This document shows positions 11,861-22,522 of a stretch of 64,000 nt of DNA, one piece after another; position 1 is the stretch's first letter; every line of letters begins with the position of its first letter. This stretch comes from Elymus sibiricus (lineage: Eukaryota; Streptophyta; Magnoliopsida; Poales; Poaceae), in the NCBI GenBank assembly GCA_039707655.1, contig CM077667.1, forward strand, positions 156,840,642-156,904,641, in the 5' to 3' direction. Below the pieces are notes generated by a model. It ran no database searches. It was not told the DNA's origin and saw only the letters and a list, made by a program, of their open reading frames with translations. The position numbers were made by a program, and so were the translations under genes.

Positions 11861-13981
11861 ATGTCTGATGCTAAGGACAGTGAGAACAACTTCAGAGAGA
11901 AGAGTGTTGAATTGGATTCAGGCACTAGTCTAGAGTCTAGTTCATCTTCAGATCCAGGCACCCCCAGTTCTCATGGGTTGCCCAAGGCTGCTACAAGGGC
12001 CAGGAAGAAGCTGAATTCAGATGTGGAGGATTCAGACTTTGTTCTAGAGGAAGTTCTTGCCAAGAAGCAAGAAAGAGCTGTCAAGAAGTCTGCTAATGAA
12101 GCCACTTCTTCCAGGAGAGCTGTCAGCAAGGTTTATGCTAGCTCTGAGGCTATGAGAGCACCTGAGAGTGCTAGGGCTTCCATGACCATTGAGACCCCGA
12201 GGAAGTCCATGCCTAAGAAGGCAGGAGAGAAGAAAGCCAGAAAAAGGATTGTATATGTCACTGGTAGGCAAACTTCCATGTATGAGGACCCTGAGGAGGC
12301 TGCTGGTGCTGCTGCTGAGGAGGAGGAAGAGCAGGTTGTCAAGGCCCCTCCCAAGAAGAAGCAAAAGAAGCTTATGGCAGATGCTATGCCAAAGACTGGC
12401 ACATCCAAGAGCACCAAGTCTACCCCCAAGAGGGCTACTGCTGAGAAGTCCAAGAGATCATCCAGACAGATTCCAGCTTCTGAGAAGAACAAGGGAACTA
12501 CCTCCAGAGTTGAGGATGAGGATGCCATGTCTGCTTTAATGAAGCCTAGACCACACCTTCCAGAACATAATGCCAGCCATCCACTTGCTGAAGATATGAA
12601 GAAGAGGAAGGATTCTGGTTTGAGGCCATGGAGAGCTATTGATCCATATGCTCAAAGGAGAAAGACAGGTGTGGACTACAGATTCTACACCAAGGAGCAA
12701 CAGGATTTCTATGAGACTGTGCTACTTGACAAGAGTCCAGCTATGAGCGATATGAGATACGTGGATTGGAAGTACATCAAGGAGAATGAAGATTTCTTTC
12801 CCAATGTCCAAGATAACTTTCACTGCATTGGCTTGGATGAGTTTGTTGGCAAAGAGTTTACAGCATGGAACGATGAGATGATCATGCAATTCTACTCCAC
12901 TGCTCATTTCTATGGAGATGGTAGAATTTTATGGATGACTGAAGGAGCTAGATACGAGTCCACTATTGATGATTGGGCTGCCATCTTAGGAGTCCCAAAG
13001 GTGCAAGATGGTGACTTGGATGTCTACTCTGAATCCAAGGAGAGACATGATGCTATGAAGGATATGTACAATGCTCTCCCTGCTGCTAACATGAAGTCAC
13101 ACAAGTTAGGATCTATCTACTTCCTCCAGGCTGGCCTCTGCACCATGAACACCATTTTGAGGCATACCTTGATGCCCAAGTTAGGAGACGAGAAGATGAT
13201 CCGAGGCTACTCCATCAATATGCTGATCCACCTTGACAGACACACCAGGATACGTTTGATGGACTTGATTGTAGAGACAGTGAAGAGGGTTGCTGCTGAT
13301 CAGAAGCGCTCATGCTGCTATGCACCCTACATTCAGATGCTCATCAACTCCAAGCTGGAGAAGCAAATCTTTGCTCTGGACAGACCCCACTTGCCCCTAC
13401 AGCCAGATTTAGAGGACAATGTTGTGGTGATGGACCCAGAACATCCCACATCAGCTGCAGCTCAAGCATAGGCAGAGGCAGAGGCAACTAGAGCCACTAG
13501 TGCTCAAGTCCCTAGATCCAGGAACGAGCAAATGGATTTTTTGATCTCATCAGTTCAGGGCATGCAGAAGGACATTAAGGACATTCTGAACAACCAAAAC
13601 AGTCTTGTCAGGATCTTCGAGAACAGGATCAAGACCCTTAATGACAAGGTAGATGGGCTGACCAAGACAGTCAATGAGCTTAAGAAGGAAGTTGACTCTG
13701 TGCCTCTTCCTCAGTATTCAGATGATGATGATGATGATGAGGATGACTCACCTCTCAAGCCAGGCACTCAGTTCACCACCCAGGCCAGATCAGCCACAGT
13801 GCCAGCTCCAGAGTTGATGCCTTCTTCATCAGAACCTGCTACTGTCACCTCAGCTCCATCAGATCCAGTTTCTCCAGTTGCCACTCCAACACCATCTACG
13901 ACATCTACTGAGATCTTCGCCGACGCAGTTCTCTTGACTCCTTCATCAACAACCGGAGGAGATCAACCCAAGAACACTTAG
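11861..13981 (+). pseudogene. large 3' ORF of element B (plant-transposon domain plus coiled coil)
   Basis: A 707-codon frame with a single in-frame TAG at 13469-13471. Residues 1-270 are low-complexity, Ser/Lys/Glu-rich and highly charged, with nuclear-localisation-like basic runs (KKKQKK near residue 168). Residues ~275-500 form a conserved globular region, including the stretch around FYSTAHFYGDGRILWM and DWAAILGVP. Its pattern resembles the putative plant transposon protein domain known from Athila ORF1. Residues ~555-610 are a coiled coil, followed by an aspartate run and a Pro/Ser/Thr tail. In SIRE-type copia elements a 3' ORF is sometimes called env-like; I see no signal peptide or membrane helix, so that label is not supported. 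The function is unknown. Confidence 0.8.
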
Positions 13982-14323
13982 ATATATGCCTTTGAACTTT
14001 TTGGTAACTTGTTGCCAAAGGGGGAGAAGTGTATATAGATCTTTAGGCTTCGAGTGAGAGAGCGTTTGTTTTTATCGCTTTTTCAAAACATTGGTCTTTT
14101 GAATTGTTTGTGTTTGTGTTGAACTATGTGGTGTTTGATCATACACGTTATGTGTGATGCTACTATTTCCTATCATCTTAACACAAATTCAAAATAATGC
14201 ACAAATTTAGGGGGAGCTCTTTCTTATCACATACTTCTCAAAGCGACGATTACATTCATTGATTATATCATATGTCGAAGCTTTGATCTATATGTTGTCA
14301 TCAATTACCAAAAAGGGGGAGAT
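13982..14323 (+). other. 3' UTR and polypurine tract of element B
   Basis: Mirrors 6080-6422, with PPT-like tracts near 14017, 14210 and 14310-14322. The last abuts the 3' LTR start and is the likely plus-strand primer. Confidence 0.7.
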
Positions 14324-15840
14324 TGAAAGCACATTTCCTCCCTTGGTGGTTTTGGTAATTTATAACAACATATAAGTCATTGAACTAATGTTTCCACTAA
14401 GTATATTTCAGGAAAAGTTCAATGATAGGATTGGCAAAAGGATTGTGGAGATTGTGGAATACCCCAAGATGCAAGGAAATAGGTTGGCAAAGCTTCAAGC
14501 AAGAGGACTCTACATTTTACTTTGTGAGAAATCACTTTGAGTCCATAGGAAAGCCAATACTATTAAAAGGGGGTAAGGTTTTGTTGGTGAACAAAATGCT
14601 CATACGTGCACAAGTGATAGTTACCAAAAACACCCACAAGCTCTTCCACAAAAGTCTGTCCAAAGTCAAATATCCAAAATCGGTGCAACCAACACTTTCC
14701 ACTCAGTGCCACCGATTCCCATACTCTGACAGACCTAAGCCAAACCCTAGCTTTTTGGTGCAACCGATTCTGCTTCGGTGCCACCGTGTTTAGGTTGCCA
14801 ACTTTCTGTTACGCAGTTTCACAAAATCGGTACCACCGAGTTTGTTGAATCGGCGTCACCGAGATTGGGCTATCTGACCGTTGGTCACCTTATCGGTGCA
14901 ACCGAGTTTCATATATCGGTCTCACCGAGATTCAAAAGTTGCCACCTTTTGGTCACTTCGGTACCACTGAGATTAACACATCGGTGTCACTGAGTTGGTC
15001 ATTTTGTGTGTAACGGTTGGATTTTTGGGGATGCCTATATATACCCCTCCACCACCACCTACTCGAAAGAAAAGCACTCAGAACTATTCCATACTTGCCC
15101 CATCCAGTTTTCTGAGAGAGAGCCACCTACTCATGTGTTGAGATCATGCCATTCCATTCCAACCATATGAATCATGATTTCTAGCCTCCCCAAGTTGCTT
15201 TCCACCAATCCCATCTCTTCCACCAACCCAAATCTGTGAGAGAGTGATTGTGTGTTGAGGAGTCTATCATCTTGAAGCACAAGAGAAAGGAGTTCATCGT
15301 CATTACCGAGCCTATTACCTTTTGGAGGGTGGTGCCTCCTAGATTGGTTAGGTGTCGCTTGGGAGCCTCCTACTTCGTGTTGTGGAGTTGAACCAAGAAG
15401 TTTGTAAGGGCAAGGAGATCGCCTACTTCGTGAAGATCTACCCATAGTGAGGCTAGTCCTTCGTGGACGGAAGCCGTTATGGAATAGTCAAGGTTGCTAC
15501 TTCATGGACCCTTCGTGGGTGGAGCCCTCCGTGGACTCTCGCGACCGTTATCCTCCGTGGGTTGAAGACTCCATAAACGTGGACGTACGATAGCAGCACC
15601 TATCGGAACCACGGGAAAAATCATCGTGTCTACAATTGCGTTTGATCTTCCTACCCTTCCTTTTCTACTCATGCTTGTTGTTACTTTCCGCTGCTATACT
15701 CTTAGACATGCATGTGTAGGGTGTACTTGACTTGCTGTTAATGCTAAAATCTGCCAACACTAAAAATTGGGAAAAGGTAGAAATTTTATTTGGTCAAGTA
15801 GTCTAATCACCCCCCCTCTAGACATACTTTCGGTCCTACA
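14324..15840 (+). repeat. 3' LTR of element B
   Basis: 1517 bp, the same length as the copy at 6423-7939, with scattered substitutions. It has the same TG...CA ends, the same CGGTNNNACCG cluster (14680-14995) and a TATA box at 15036. Confidence 0.92.
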
Positions 15841-15990
15841 ATAGTTGGTGCCAGCAGTCAGTGCGAGGCTACATCCCGAGTACATCCTTTACCCGCACAG
15901 GACAGAGCTACCATCGGGTCTTGAGTGGCCTGCTGTTGGAGGTTGTACTCCTCCACGTGGGCCTATGCTCCTAGTACGAGACCGGGTTCT
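15841..15990 (+). other. 150-bp island between B and C
   Basis: Non-repetitive within this window. Its likeliest origin is the interior of element A, since both B and C sit inside A, but there is no second copy here to compare. No ORF or motif is visible. Confidence 0.4.
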
Positions 15991-16572
15991 TGATACGTCT
16001 CCAACGTATCTATAATTTTTGATTGTGCCATGCTATTATATTATCATTCTAGGATATTTTTTGAGTAATTATTTAGCAATTTATATTATTTTTGAGCACT
16101 AACCTATTGACCCAGTGCCTAGTGCCAGTTGATGTTTTTGCGTGTTTTTTACTTTTCAGGTTTACAGTACTAAACGAAGTCCAATTGCCCCTTTGTTATG
16201 ATTTTTGTCGGATCAAAAGAAGACCTGGAAGATTCGGGAGAAGACTAGAGGCCGCATGACGGGGCCACAAGCCAATAGGGTGCGCCCAGGGGGGTGGCCG
16301 CGCCCTGATGGCATGTGCCTCCCTAGCGCCCCTCCTGACCCCGTTCTCCGGCCTATAAATTCACATATATTCCAAAAACCCTGGAGGGCATCCCGAAACA
16401 CTTTTTCCACCGCCACAAGTATTTGTTCCGCCGCGATCTCATCTGGAGCTCCGTTCCGGCACCCTGCCAGAGGGGGAATTGATCACGGAGGACCTCTTCA
16501 TCAACCTTCCTGACCTCATCATGATGTGTGAGTAGTTCACCATAGACCTACGGGTCCATAGCTGGTACCTAG

Positions 16573-16626
<54 letters not shown>

Positions 16627-18435
16627 ATCTTCAATATAATGATCATCGCATCTTCGCTTTGATCCATCCGATGTAACTCTTTTGTGCGGTACGTTTGTTG
16701 GGATCCGATGAATAGAGGGTTTATGTTCAGATTATTCATGAAAAGTATTTGAGTCTTCTCTAAAATTATTATGATTCTTAATTGCATGATCATTATAGCT
16801 TCGTAATTCTCTCTAATCTATTGATTTGCTTTGGCAAGTAGATTGATCTTTCTTTAGTGAGAGATGTGCGTTGTAGTGGGTTCAACCTGACGAGTTTCTA
16901 TATCCCAGTGACAGAAGGGGACAAGTTGTGTCTTTGTGTTGTTGCCACTAAGGATAAAACGATGGGCCTATTCATATTGCTCGAGTTTACTTTGTCTACA
17001 TCATGTCATCGTTCTCCATGAATTACTCTGTTTGTCATGAACTTAATACGTAGAGAGTCAAGCATAGAAACGCTCTTGAAGTGGAGTAATATTAATAGGT
17101 GTAGGAAAGAGTCGGCCTATTTGTCTTGGACGTGATGCCTATATACACATGATCATTGTCGTGAACATCGCATAACTATTCCCTTTTCTATCAATTGCCC
17201 AAAAGTAATTTGTTTACCCACCGTATGCTTATTTTCATGAGAGATGCCGCTAGGGAAAACTATGCCCCCAGGTCTATTGACTTATATATTTACAAGCTTA
17301 TCAATACCTTGTTGTTCTTATTTACTTTTTGTTTTATTTTGCAATTTACAATCATCTACTATTATCTACACACTTCACTTACTTGCAAATAATGAGATCA
17401 AGGGGATTGACAACTCTCTTGCCCGCGTTGGTTGCAAATAATGGCTGCCATGGACCAGAGGGGGAACTTTCCTCCCATCTAGGGGGAGGCCAAGGAAGAA
17501 GAAGAAGGAGGGGGGCTCTCTCCCCCTCTCTCCCGGTGGCGCCGGAACGCCGTCGGGGCAAGCATCGTGATGGCGATCTACTCCAACAACTTCACCGCTG
17601 TCAACACCAACTCTCTCCCCCTCTACGCAGCAGTGTAACTCCCCTTTTCTCCGTTGTAATCTCTACTTAAACATGGTGCTCAACTCCATATATTATTTCC
17701 CAATGATATGTGGCTATCCTATGATGTTTGAGTAGATCCGCTTTGTCCTATGGGCTAATTGATGATCGTGGTTGGTATGATTGTATATTTTATTATGGTG
17801 CTATCCTACAGTGCTCTCCGTCTCGCGCAAACGCGAGGGATCCTCGCTGTAGGGTGTTGCAATGTGTTCATGATTTGCCTATGGTGGGTGGCGTGAGTGA
17901 CAGAATACACAGACCCGAGTAGGTGGGTTGTTGCATATGGGAGTAAAGAGGACTTGATACTTAATGCTATGGTTGGGTTTTACCTTAATGATCTTTAGTA
18001 GTTGCGGATGGTTGCTAGAGTTCCAATCATAAGTGCATATGATCCAAGTAGAGAAAGTATGTTACCTCATGCCTCTCCCTCATGTAAAATTGCAAGAATG
18101 ATTACCGATCTAGTTATCAATTGCCTAGGGACAAATAGCCTTCTTGTTTGACAAAAGATTTCTACTAAACAACTAACTTTTATTATCTTGCTTTTTACTC
18201 GTAGTTTTATTCCCCGCAAAGTATTTCTAGTTTTATTTGTGCAAACTATCCTATCACCTGCAAAGTAGTTTCATACTTGTTCTAGGTAAAGCAAACGTTA
18301 AAGTATGCGTAGAGTTGTATCTGTGGTCGATAGAACTTGAGGGAATATTTGTTCTACCTTTAGCTCCTCGTTGGGTTCGACACTCTTACTTATCGAAAAA
18401 GGCTACAAACGATCCCCTACACTTGTGGGTTATCA
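15991..18435 (+). repeat. 5' LTR of element C
   Basis: TGATACGTCT to GGTTATCA, 2445 bp. The last 335 bp match 21793-22127. A TATA-like TATAAAT at 16354-16360 and a (TC)25 run at 16576-16625 lie in the first third. Bases ~17450-17730 also match the minus-strand element D at 61080-61390. Small open frames here are non-coding by appearance. Confidence 0.82.
16576..16625 (+). repeat. (TC)25 microsatellite in LTR C
   Basis: A perfect dinucleotide run. The same LTR position in C2 holds shorter runs (44502-44519 and 50281-50299), so it is an expanded, homologous microsatellite. Confidence 0.95.
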
Positions 18436-18446
18436 AGACCTTTTTC

Positions 18447-18464
18447 TGGCGCCGTTGCCGGGGA
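18447..18464 (+). other. primer binding site of element C (tRNA-Asp type)
   Basis: TGGCGCCGTTGCCGGGGA matches the complement of a plant tRNA-Asp 3' end, which is the known primer class of Athila-lineage gypsy elements. It lies 11 bases after the LTR end. Confidence 0.85.
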
Positions 18465-18559
18465 GCAATAGCGTGGGGTGGATATTCTCGTGTGTGCTTG
18501 TTTGCTTTATCACTAAGTAATTTTTATTTTCTGTTATTAGTTGTTTTATATCTTTAGTT

Positions 18560-19912
18560 ATGGATATGGAACACGAAACACCAAAAAAATTAGTGGTACT
18601 TGCTACTCATGGACATGGGGAAGCTCCTAAAACGCTCGATGCTAGTTATGTGCAAAGTATTAAATACTACTTTGATAATCCTGAGAAGATCCCATTCAAC
18701 TTGATAATGGGAGTAATGTTGGATCAACGTGAATACTTTAGAGATTATCGCTTGACTAAAAAATGGAAATTGTTATGGGATCAAATTCATATGTTGCATT
18801 GGTATGCTCGGGAGCTATGCTTGAGATATGATATTACTTGTTGCTCTAGGATGAATGCTCCACACCTTCCCTTTCCATGCAAATTTAATGATAATGAAAC
18901 CTTAGCTTCTTATGCTAAATGTATTTATGATTACTATGATGTGGAACGAATAGAAGAATTTGCTGCTTTTAAAGGTGCTTATGAAGTTGCTTCTTTGATG
19001 GAAAAGTATGATGATGTTTCTTACGAATCTGAAAATCTTGCCATACTTAAATATTGCTATGAGAATTATGATTGCAATGCTGATATTATTGAATTTATTG
19101 AGAGAATGACCACTGCCTTCGAAGATACTAATATTTTGCAGGAATCTATGGAAGAAGAAATTGCTGAAACAGTGAGCTCATTAGATGAAGAAGATGAGGA
19201 GGAGAGCAAAGAACAAAAGGAGGAAGAGCGGATTAGCTACCTGTGCCCACCTTGTAATGAGAGTAACTCTTCAACTCATACATTGTTTAATTTCCCTTCA
19301 TACATACCGAAGGATGAATGCCATGATGAATGCTATGATAATTGCTATGTTCCCTTGGATTCATTTGAAATATCCCTTTTTGATGAACTTGATGCTTGCT
19401 ATGCTTGTGGCCATGATGCCAATATGAATTATGCTTATGAATATGAACTTGCTATAGTTCCTTATTTTAAGCATGAAATTGTTGCTATTGCACCCACACA
19501 TGACAGCCCTATTATCCTTTTGAATTCTCCCAACTACACTATATCCGAGAAGTTTGCTCTTATCAAGGATTACATTGATGGGTTGCGTTTTGCTACTACA
19601 CATGATGATTTTGATGAATATAATATGCATGTGCTTGCTGCTCCTACTTGCAATTATTATGAGAGAGGAACTACATCTTCACGTCTCTATGTTTCCAATA
19701 CTATAAAATTGCAAGAAACCGTTTATACTATGCATTGGCCTTTACTTAATGGGCATGAATTGTTCTTGTATGACATGCTGATGCATAGGAAGAGAGTTAG
19801 ACTTCATTGTCACATGATATATATCACTTTGTGCTCACTACTAAATTACAAATCATTGTTAATTAAAATTGGCTTTGATATACCTTGGGATCCGGGTGGA
19901 TCCATTACTTGA
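18560..19912 (+). CDS. intact orphan ORF of element C, 450 aa
   Basis: An uninterrupted 450-codon frame, the only long ORF in C. The start at 18560 lies ~95 bases after the primer site; a second ATG follows at 18566. The protein is acidic and unusually rich in Tyr, Cys, Asp and Glu. Residues ~40-180 look helical. A Glu/Lys-rich run (about residues 205-225) is followed by repeated CHDEC/CYDNC/CYACG-like cysteines (~250-290). I recognise no gag zinc knuckle, protease or polymerase. Position suggests a gag replacement. A fragment homologous to residues ~28-90 exists in D (63825-64000, minus). An intact frame in an old element is notable; the function is unknown. Confidence 0.7.
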   Translation: MDMEHETPKKLVVLATHGHGEAPKTLDASYVQSIKYYFDNPEKIPFNLIMGVMLDQREYFRDYRLTKKWKLLWDQIHMLHWYARELCLRYDITCCSRMNAPHLPFPCKFNDNETLASYAKCIYDYYDVERIEEFAAFKGAYEVASLMEKYDDVSYESENLAILKYCYENYDCNADIIEFIERMTTAFEDTNILQESMEEEIAETVSSLDEEDEEESKEQKEEERISYLCPPCNESNSSTHTLFNFPSYIPKDECHDECYDNCYVPLDSFEISLFDELDACYACGHDANMNYAYEYELAIVPYFKHEIVAIAPTHDSPIILLNSPNYTISEKFALIKDYIDGLRFATTHDDFDEYNMHVLAAPTCNYYERGTTSSRLYVSNTIKLQETVYTMHWPLLNGHELFLYDMLMHRKRVRLHCHMIYITLCSLLNYKSLLIKIGFDIPWDPGGSIT

Positions 19913-21792
19913 GCACTTTATGCCTAGCTTAATGGCTTTAAAGAAAGCCCTACCAGGGAGACAACCCAGAAGTTTTAGAGAGTCATTTATTTCTGTTGTC
20001 GTATTTTATAAATATTAAAAACAGAAAAATATAGAGGGGAACCTAAAACGTCACAAAAGGAAAGGTGAAAGTGAGAGAGATGATGAGCATCGTTGAAGTG
20101 GGGGACGTCCTTGAACTTTTGTTCATGCCCATGGAAACTTTGTGAATCTTGAATCAAGGAAACTTTTCCAACAAAAATAATTATCCCCTTGTACAAATCC
20201 ATTGTATTATAAAAATAATGTGCCAAGATTTGCCTTTAGGATGATTAGATTGCTTGTTGGTATGTGCGGTGTAAAAACAGAAACTTTGGCCGTAGTGCGT
20301 GAATTTTCATTTTTTACTGGTACGTCAAAAGTTTATGAATTTTTTACACAGTATTTATATACAAAATGTATAAGTTTTCCTAATTTTTAAGAATTTTTGG
20401 AGTTACATAAGTATGGTAAAAGTTCAGATTACTACAGACTGTCCTGTTTAAGACAGATTCTGTTTTTGATGCATTTTTTTGCTTGTTTTGATGAAACTAT
20501 CGATTTTATCGGTGGTGTAAGCCATAGAAAAGTTATAATACAGCAGGGATAATGCCAATATAAAATATGAATTGGTTTTCAACAGTACTTAAATTAGTAT
20601 TTTGCTTTATTATACTAACGGATCTTACCAGTCTTCTGTTAAGTTTTGTGTGGATGAAGTGTTCGAAGATCGAGGAGGTCTCGATATGAAGAGAAGAAGG
20701 AGAGGCAAGAGTTCAAGTTTGGGGATGCCCAAGGCACCCCAAGTAAATATCCAAGGAGACTCAAGCGTCTAAGCTTGGGGATGCCCCGGAAGGCATCCCA
20801 TCTTTCTTCAACAAGTATCGGTATGTTTTCGGATTCGTTTCATTCATGTGATATGTGCAAATCTTGAAGCATCTTTTGTGTTTAGTTTTCACCTTTCTTT
20901 TATGCACCATGCTGGTATGAGATATTCCATGGTTGATTTATAGAATGCTCAATGCACTTCACTTATATCTTTTGAGTATGGCTTTATAGAATGCTTCATG
21001 TGGTTCACTTATATCATTTGAAGTTTGGATTGCCTGTATCTCTTCACATAGAAAACCGTTATTTGTAGAATGCTCTTTTGCTTCACTTATATTTATTAGA
21101 GCATGGTCTTTTGTATAAAGTATTAAACTCTCTTGCTTCACTTATATCTATTTAGAGAGTCAACAGGAATTGGTCATTTGCATGGTTAGTCATAAAATCC
21201 TACATAAAACTTAGGGATCACTGAATATGACATGTTTGATTCCTTGCAATAGTTTTGCGATATAGAGATAATAATATGTGGTAGGTACTAGTGGATGATC
21301 GTGTTTAGTAAGATATTGGTGTTAAGGTTTGTGATTCCCGAAGCATGCACGTATAGTCTCCCGTTATGCTAGGAAGTTGGAGCACAATTTATTCTTGATT
21401 GTCTATCTTTGTGTGAAGGTCGGGGGCGCGCGATGGTTAACTCCTACCAACCTCCCCCTAGGAGTATGCGTAGTAATACTTTGCTTAGAGAGAGCTAATA
21501 AAACTTTTGCAATAAGTATGTGAGTTCTTTATGACTAATGCGAGTCCATGGATTATACGCACTCTTACCTTTCCGCAATTTTCTAGCCTCTACGGTACCG
21601 TGCATTGCCCTTTCTCACCTCGAGAGTCGGTGCAAACTTCACCGGTGCATCCAAACCCCGTGATATGATACACTCTATCACACATAAGCCTTATTATATC
21701 TTCTTCAAAACAGCCACCATATCTACCTATTATGGCATTTCCATAGCCATTCCGAGATATATTGCCATGCAACCTCCACCGCCTGCGTTTTT
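19913..21792 (+). other. non-coding 3' internal region of element C
   Basis: No pol is present. Recognisable pieces are CTAAGCTTGGGGATGCC-type purine/GC stretches near 20710-20800 and several decayed AT-rich repeats around 20930-21160. A small open frame at 21605-21805 has a counterpart in C2 and D. The region ends at an abrupt junction (~21793) with the truncated 3' LTR. Confidence 0.65.
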
Positions 21793-21805
21793 ATTACCGG
21801 TCTAG
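21605..21805 (+). other. short ORF shared by C, C2 and D
   Basis: A 66-codon frame; residues from LTSRVGANF to PRYIAM have clear counterparts at 47888-48172 (plus) and 62986-63216 (minus). All three are open over ~55 shared codons. The reverse strand is also open in C and C2, so coding is uncertain. Its last codons run across the truncated-LTR junction. Confidence 0.35.
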
Positions 21806-22127
21806 TTATCAATTGCCTAGTGACAAATAACCTTCTTGTTTGACAAAAGCTTTCTACTAAACAACTAACTTTTATTATCTTGCTTTTTACTCATAGTTTT
21901 ATTTCCCGCAAAGTACTTCTAGTTTTATTCGTGCAAACTATCCTGTCACCTACAAAGTAGTTTCATACTTGTTCTAGGTAAAGCAAACGTTAAAGTGTGC
22001 GTAGAGTTGTATCGGTGGTCGATAGAACTTGAGGGAATATTTGTTCTACCTTTAGCTCCTCGTTGGGTTCGACACTCTTACTTATCAAAAAAGGCTACAA
22101 ATGATCCCCTACACTTGTGGGTTATCA
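21793..22127 (+). repeat. truncated 3' LTR of element C
   Basis: 335 bp, matching the end of the 5' LTR (18101-18435) with a few substitutions. The first ~2.1 kb of the LTR is missing at a sharp breakpoint. Confidence 0.88.
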
Positions 22128-22522
22128 ACGTGCCGCTGACACAGTAAAGCTAATTTTCGAATTAATTTAAATCCAGACAATCCAAAAAATGTTTAAAACT
22201 TTGAAAAATCATATAAAATAATCTATATGTCAAATGAAAATAATTTATATATGAAAGTTGCTTAGAAAAATTTAGCGAATCCGAATATGCAATCCGTTCA
22301 TCTGTCACATGCCTCTAGAATGATGAACATGGAACTTTCCCCTCTGGATCGACTATCCGATAAATGCCTAAAACAAGGGAAATATCCTTAGATATTTTCC
22401 GCTTCGTCTATAACATGTAACACTATGTTAGGTCACCCTAGCTCTGCATATAGCCTTGTCATGCATCTTGATGCATTTGTTTGCTTTATATTTATTGTTT
22501 ATTCCCCCCTCTCTCCGGTAGA
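22128..22522 (+). repeat. 3' LTR of element A, first surviving piece
   Basis: Matches ~2112-2510 of the 5' LTR. It begins right after the end of C and ends with GTAGA, the target duplicated by insertion E. Confidence 0.85.

Larger units (their letters stand above)
4790..15840 (+). mobile_element. SIRE/Maximus-like copia element B, partial tandem, no pol
   Basis: The layout is a truncated internal 3' end (4790-6422), an LTR (6423-7939), a complete internal region (7940-14323), and a second LTR (14324-15840). Both LTRs are exactly 1517 bp, start TGAAAGCAC and end CGGTCCTACA. The internal region has a long gag and a second long 3' ORF, but no protease, integrase, RT or RNase H. The gag style (CYNCGKPGHYSNEC plus a long coiled-coil tail) and the extra 3' ORF resemble the SIRE1/Maximus lineage. 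Sharing the middle LTR between two internal regions suggests unequal recombination between LTRs, followed by deletion at the left. No TSD can be matched. Confidence 0.85.
15991..22127 (+). mobile_element. Athila-type gypsy element C, non-autonomous, recombinant
   Basis: It starts TGATACGTCTCC and ends GGGTTATCA, with a 2445-bp 5' LTR (15991-18435), an Asp-tRNA primer site, one long ORF and a 3' LTR cut to its last 335 bp (21793-22127). No pol is present. The flanks differ (GTTCT before, ACGTG after), so there is no TSD, although both termini are intact LTR ends. The likely explanation is recombination between two related copies with loss of the DNA between them. That would also remove the first part of A's 3' LTR. 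Family names such as Fatima or Sabrina fit the ends by memory only. Confidence 0.82.

Noticed and set aside
11861..13981. Calling the B 3' ORF an envelope gene
   Set aside because: No signal peptide, membrane helix or glycoprotein features are visible; the label would rest only on position.
21590..21772. Reverse-strand short ORF with MHGNISRNGYGN
   Set aside because: It mirrors the plus-strand short ORF. Both strands being open in C and C2 lowers confidence, and no start context or promoter is seen.
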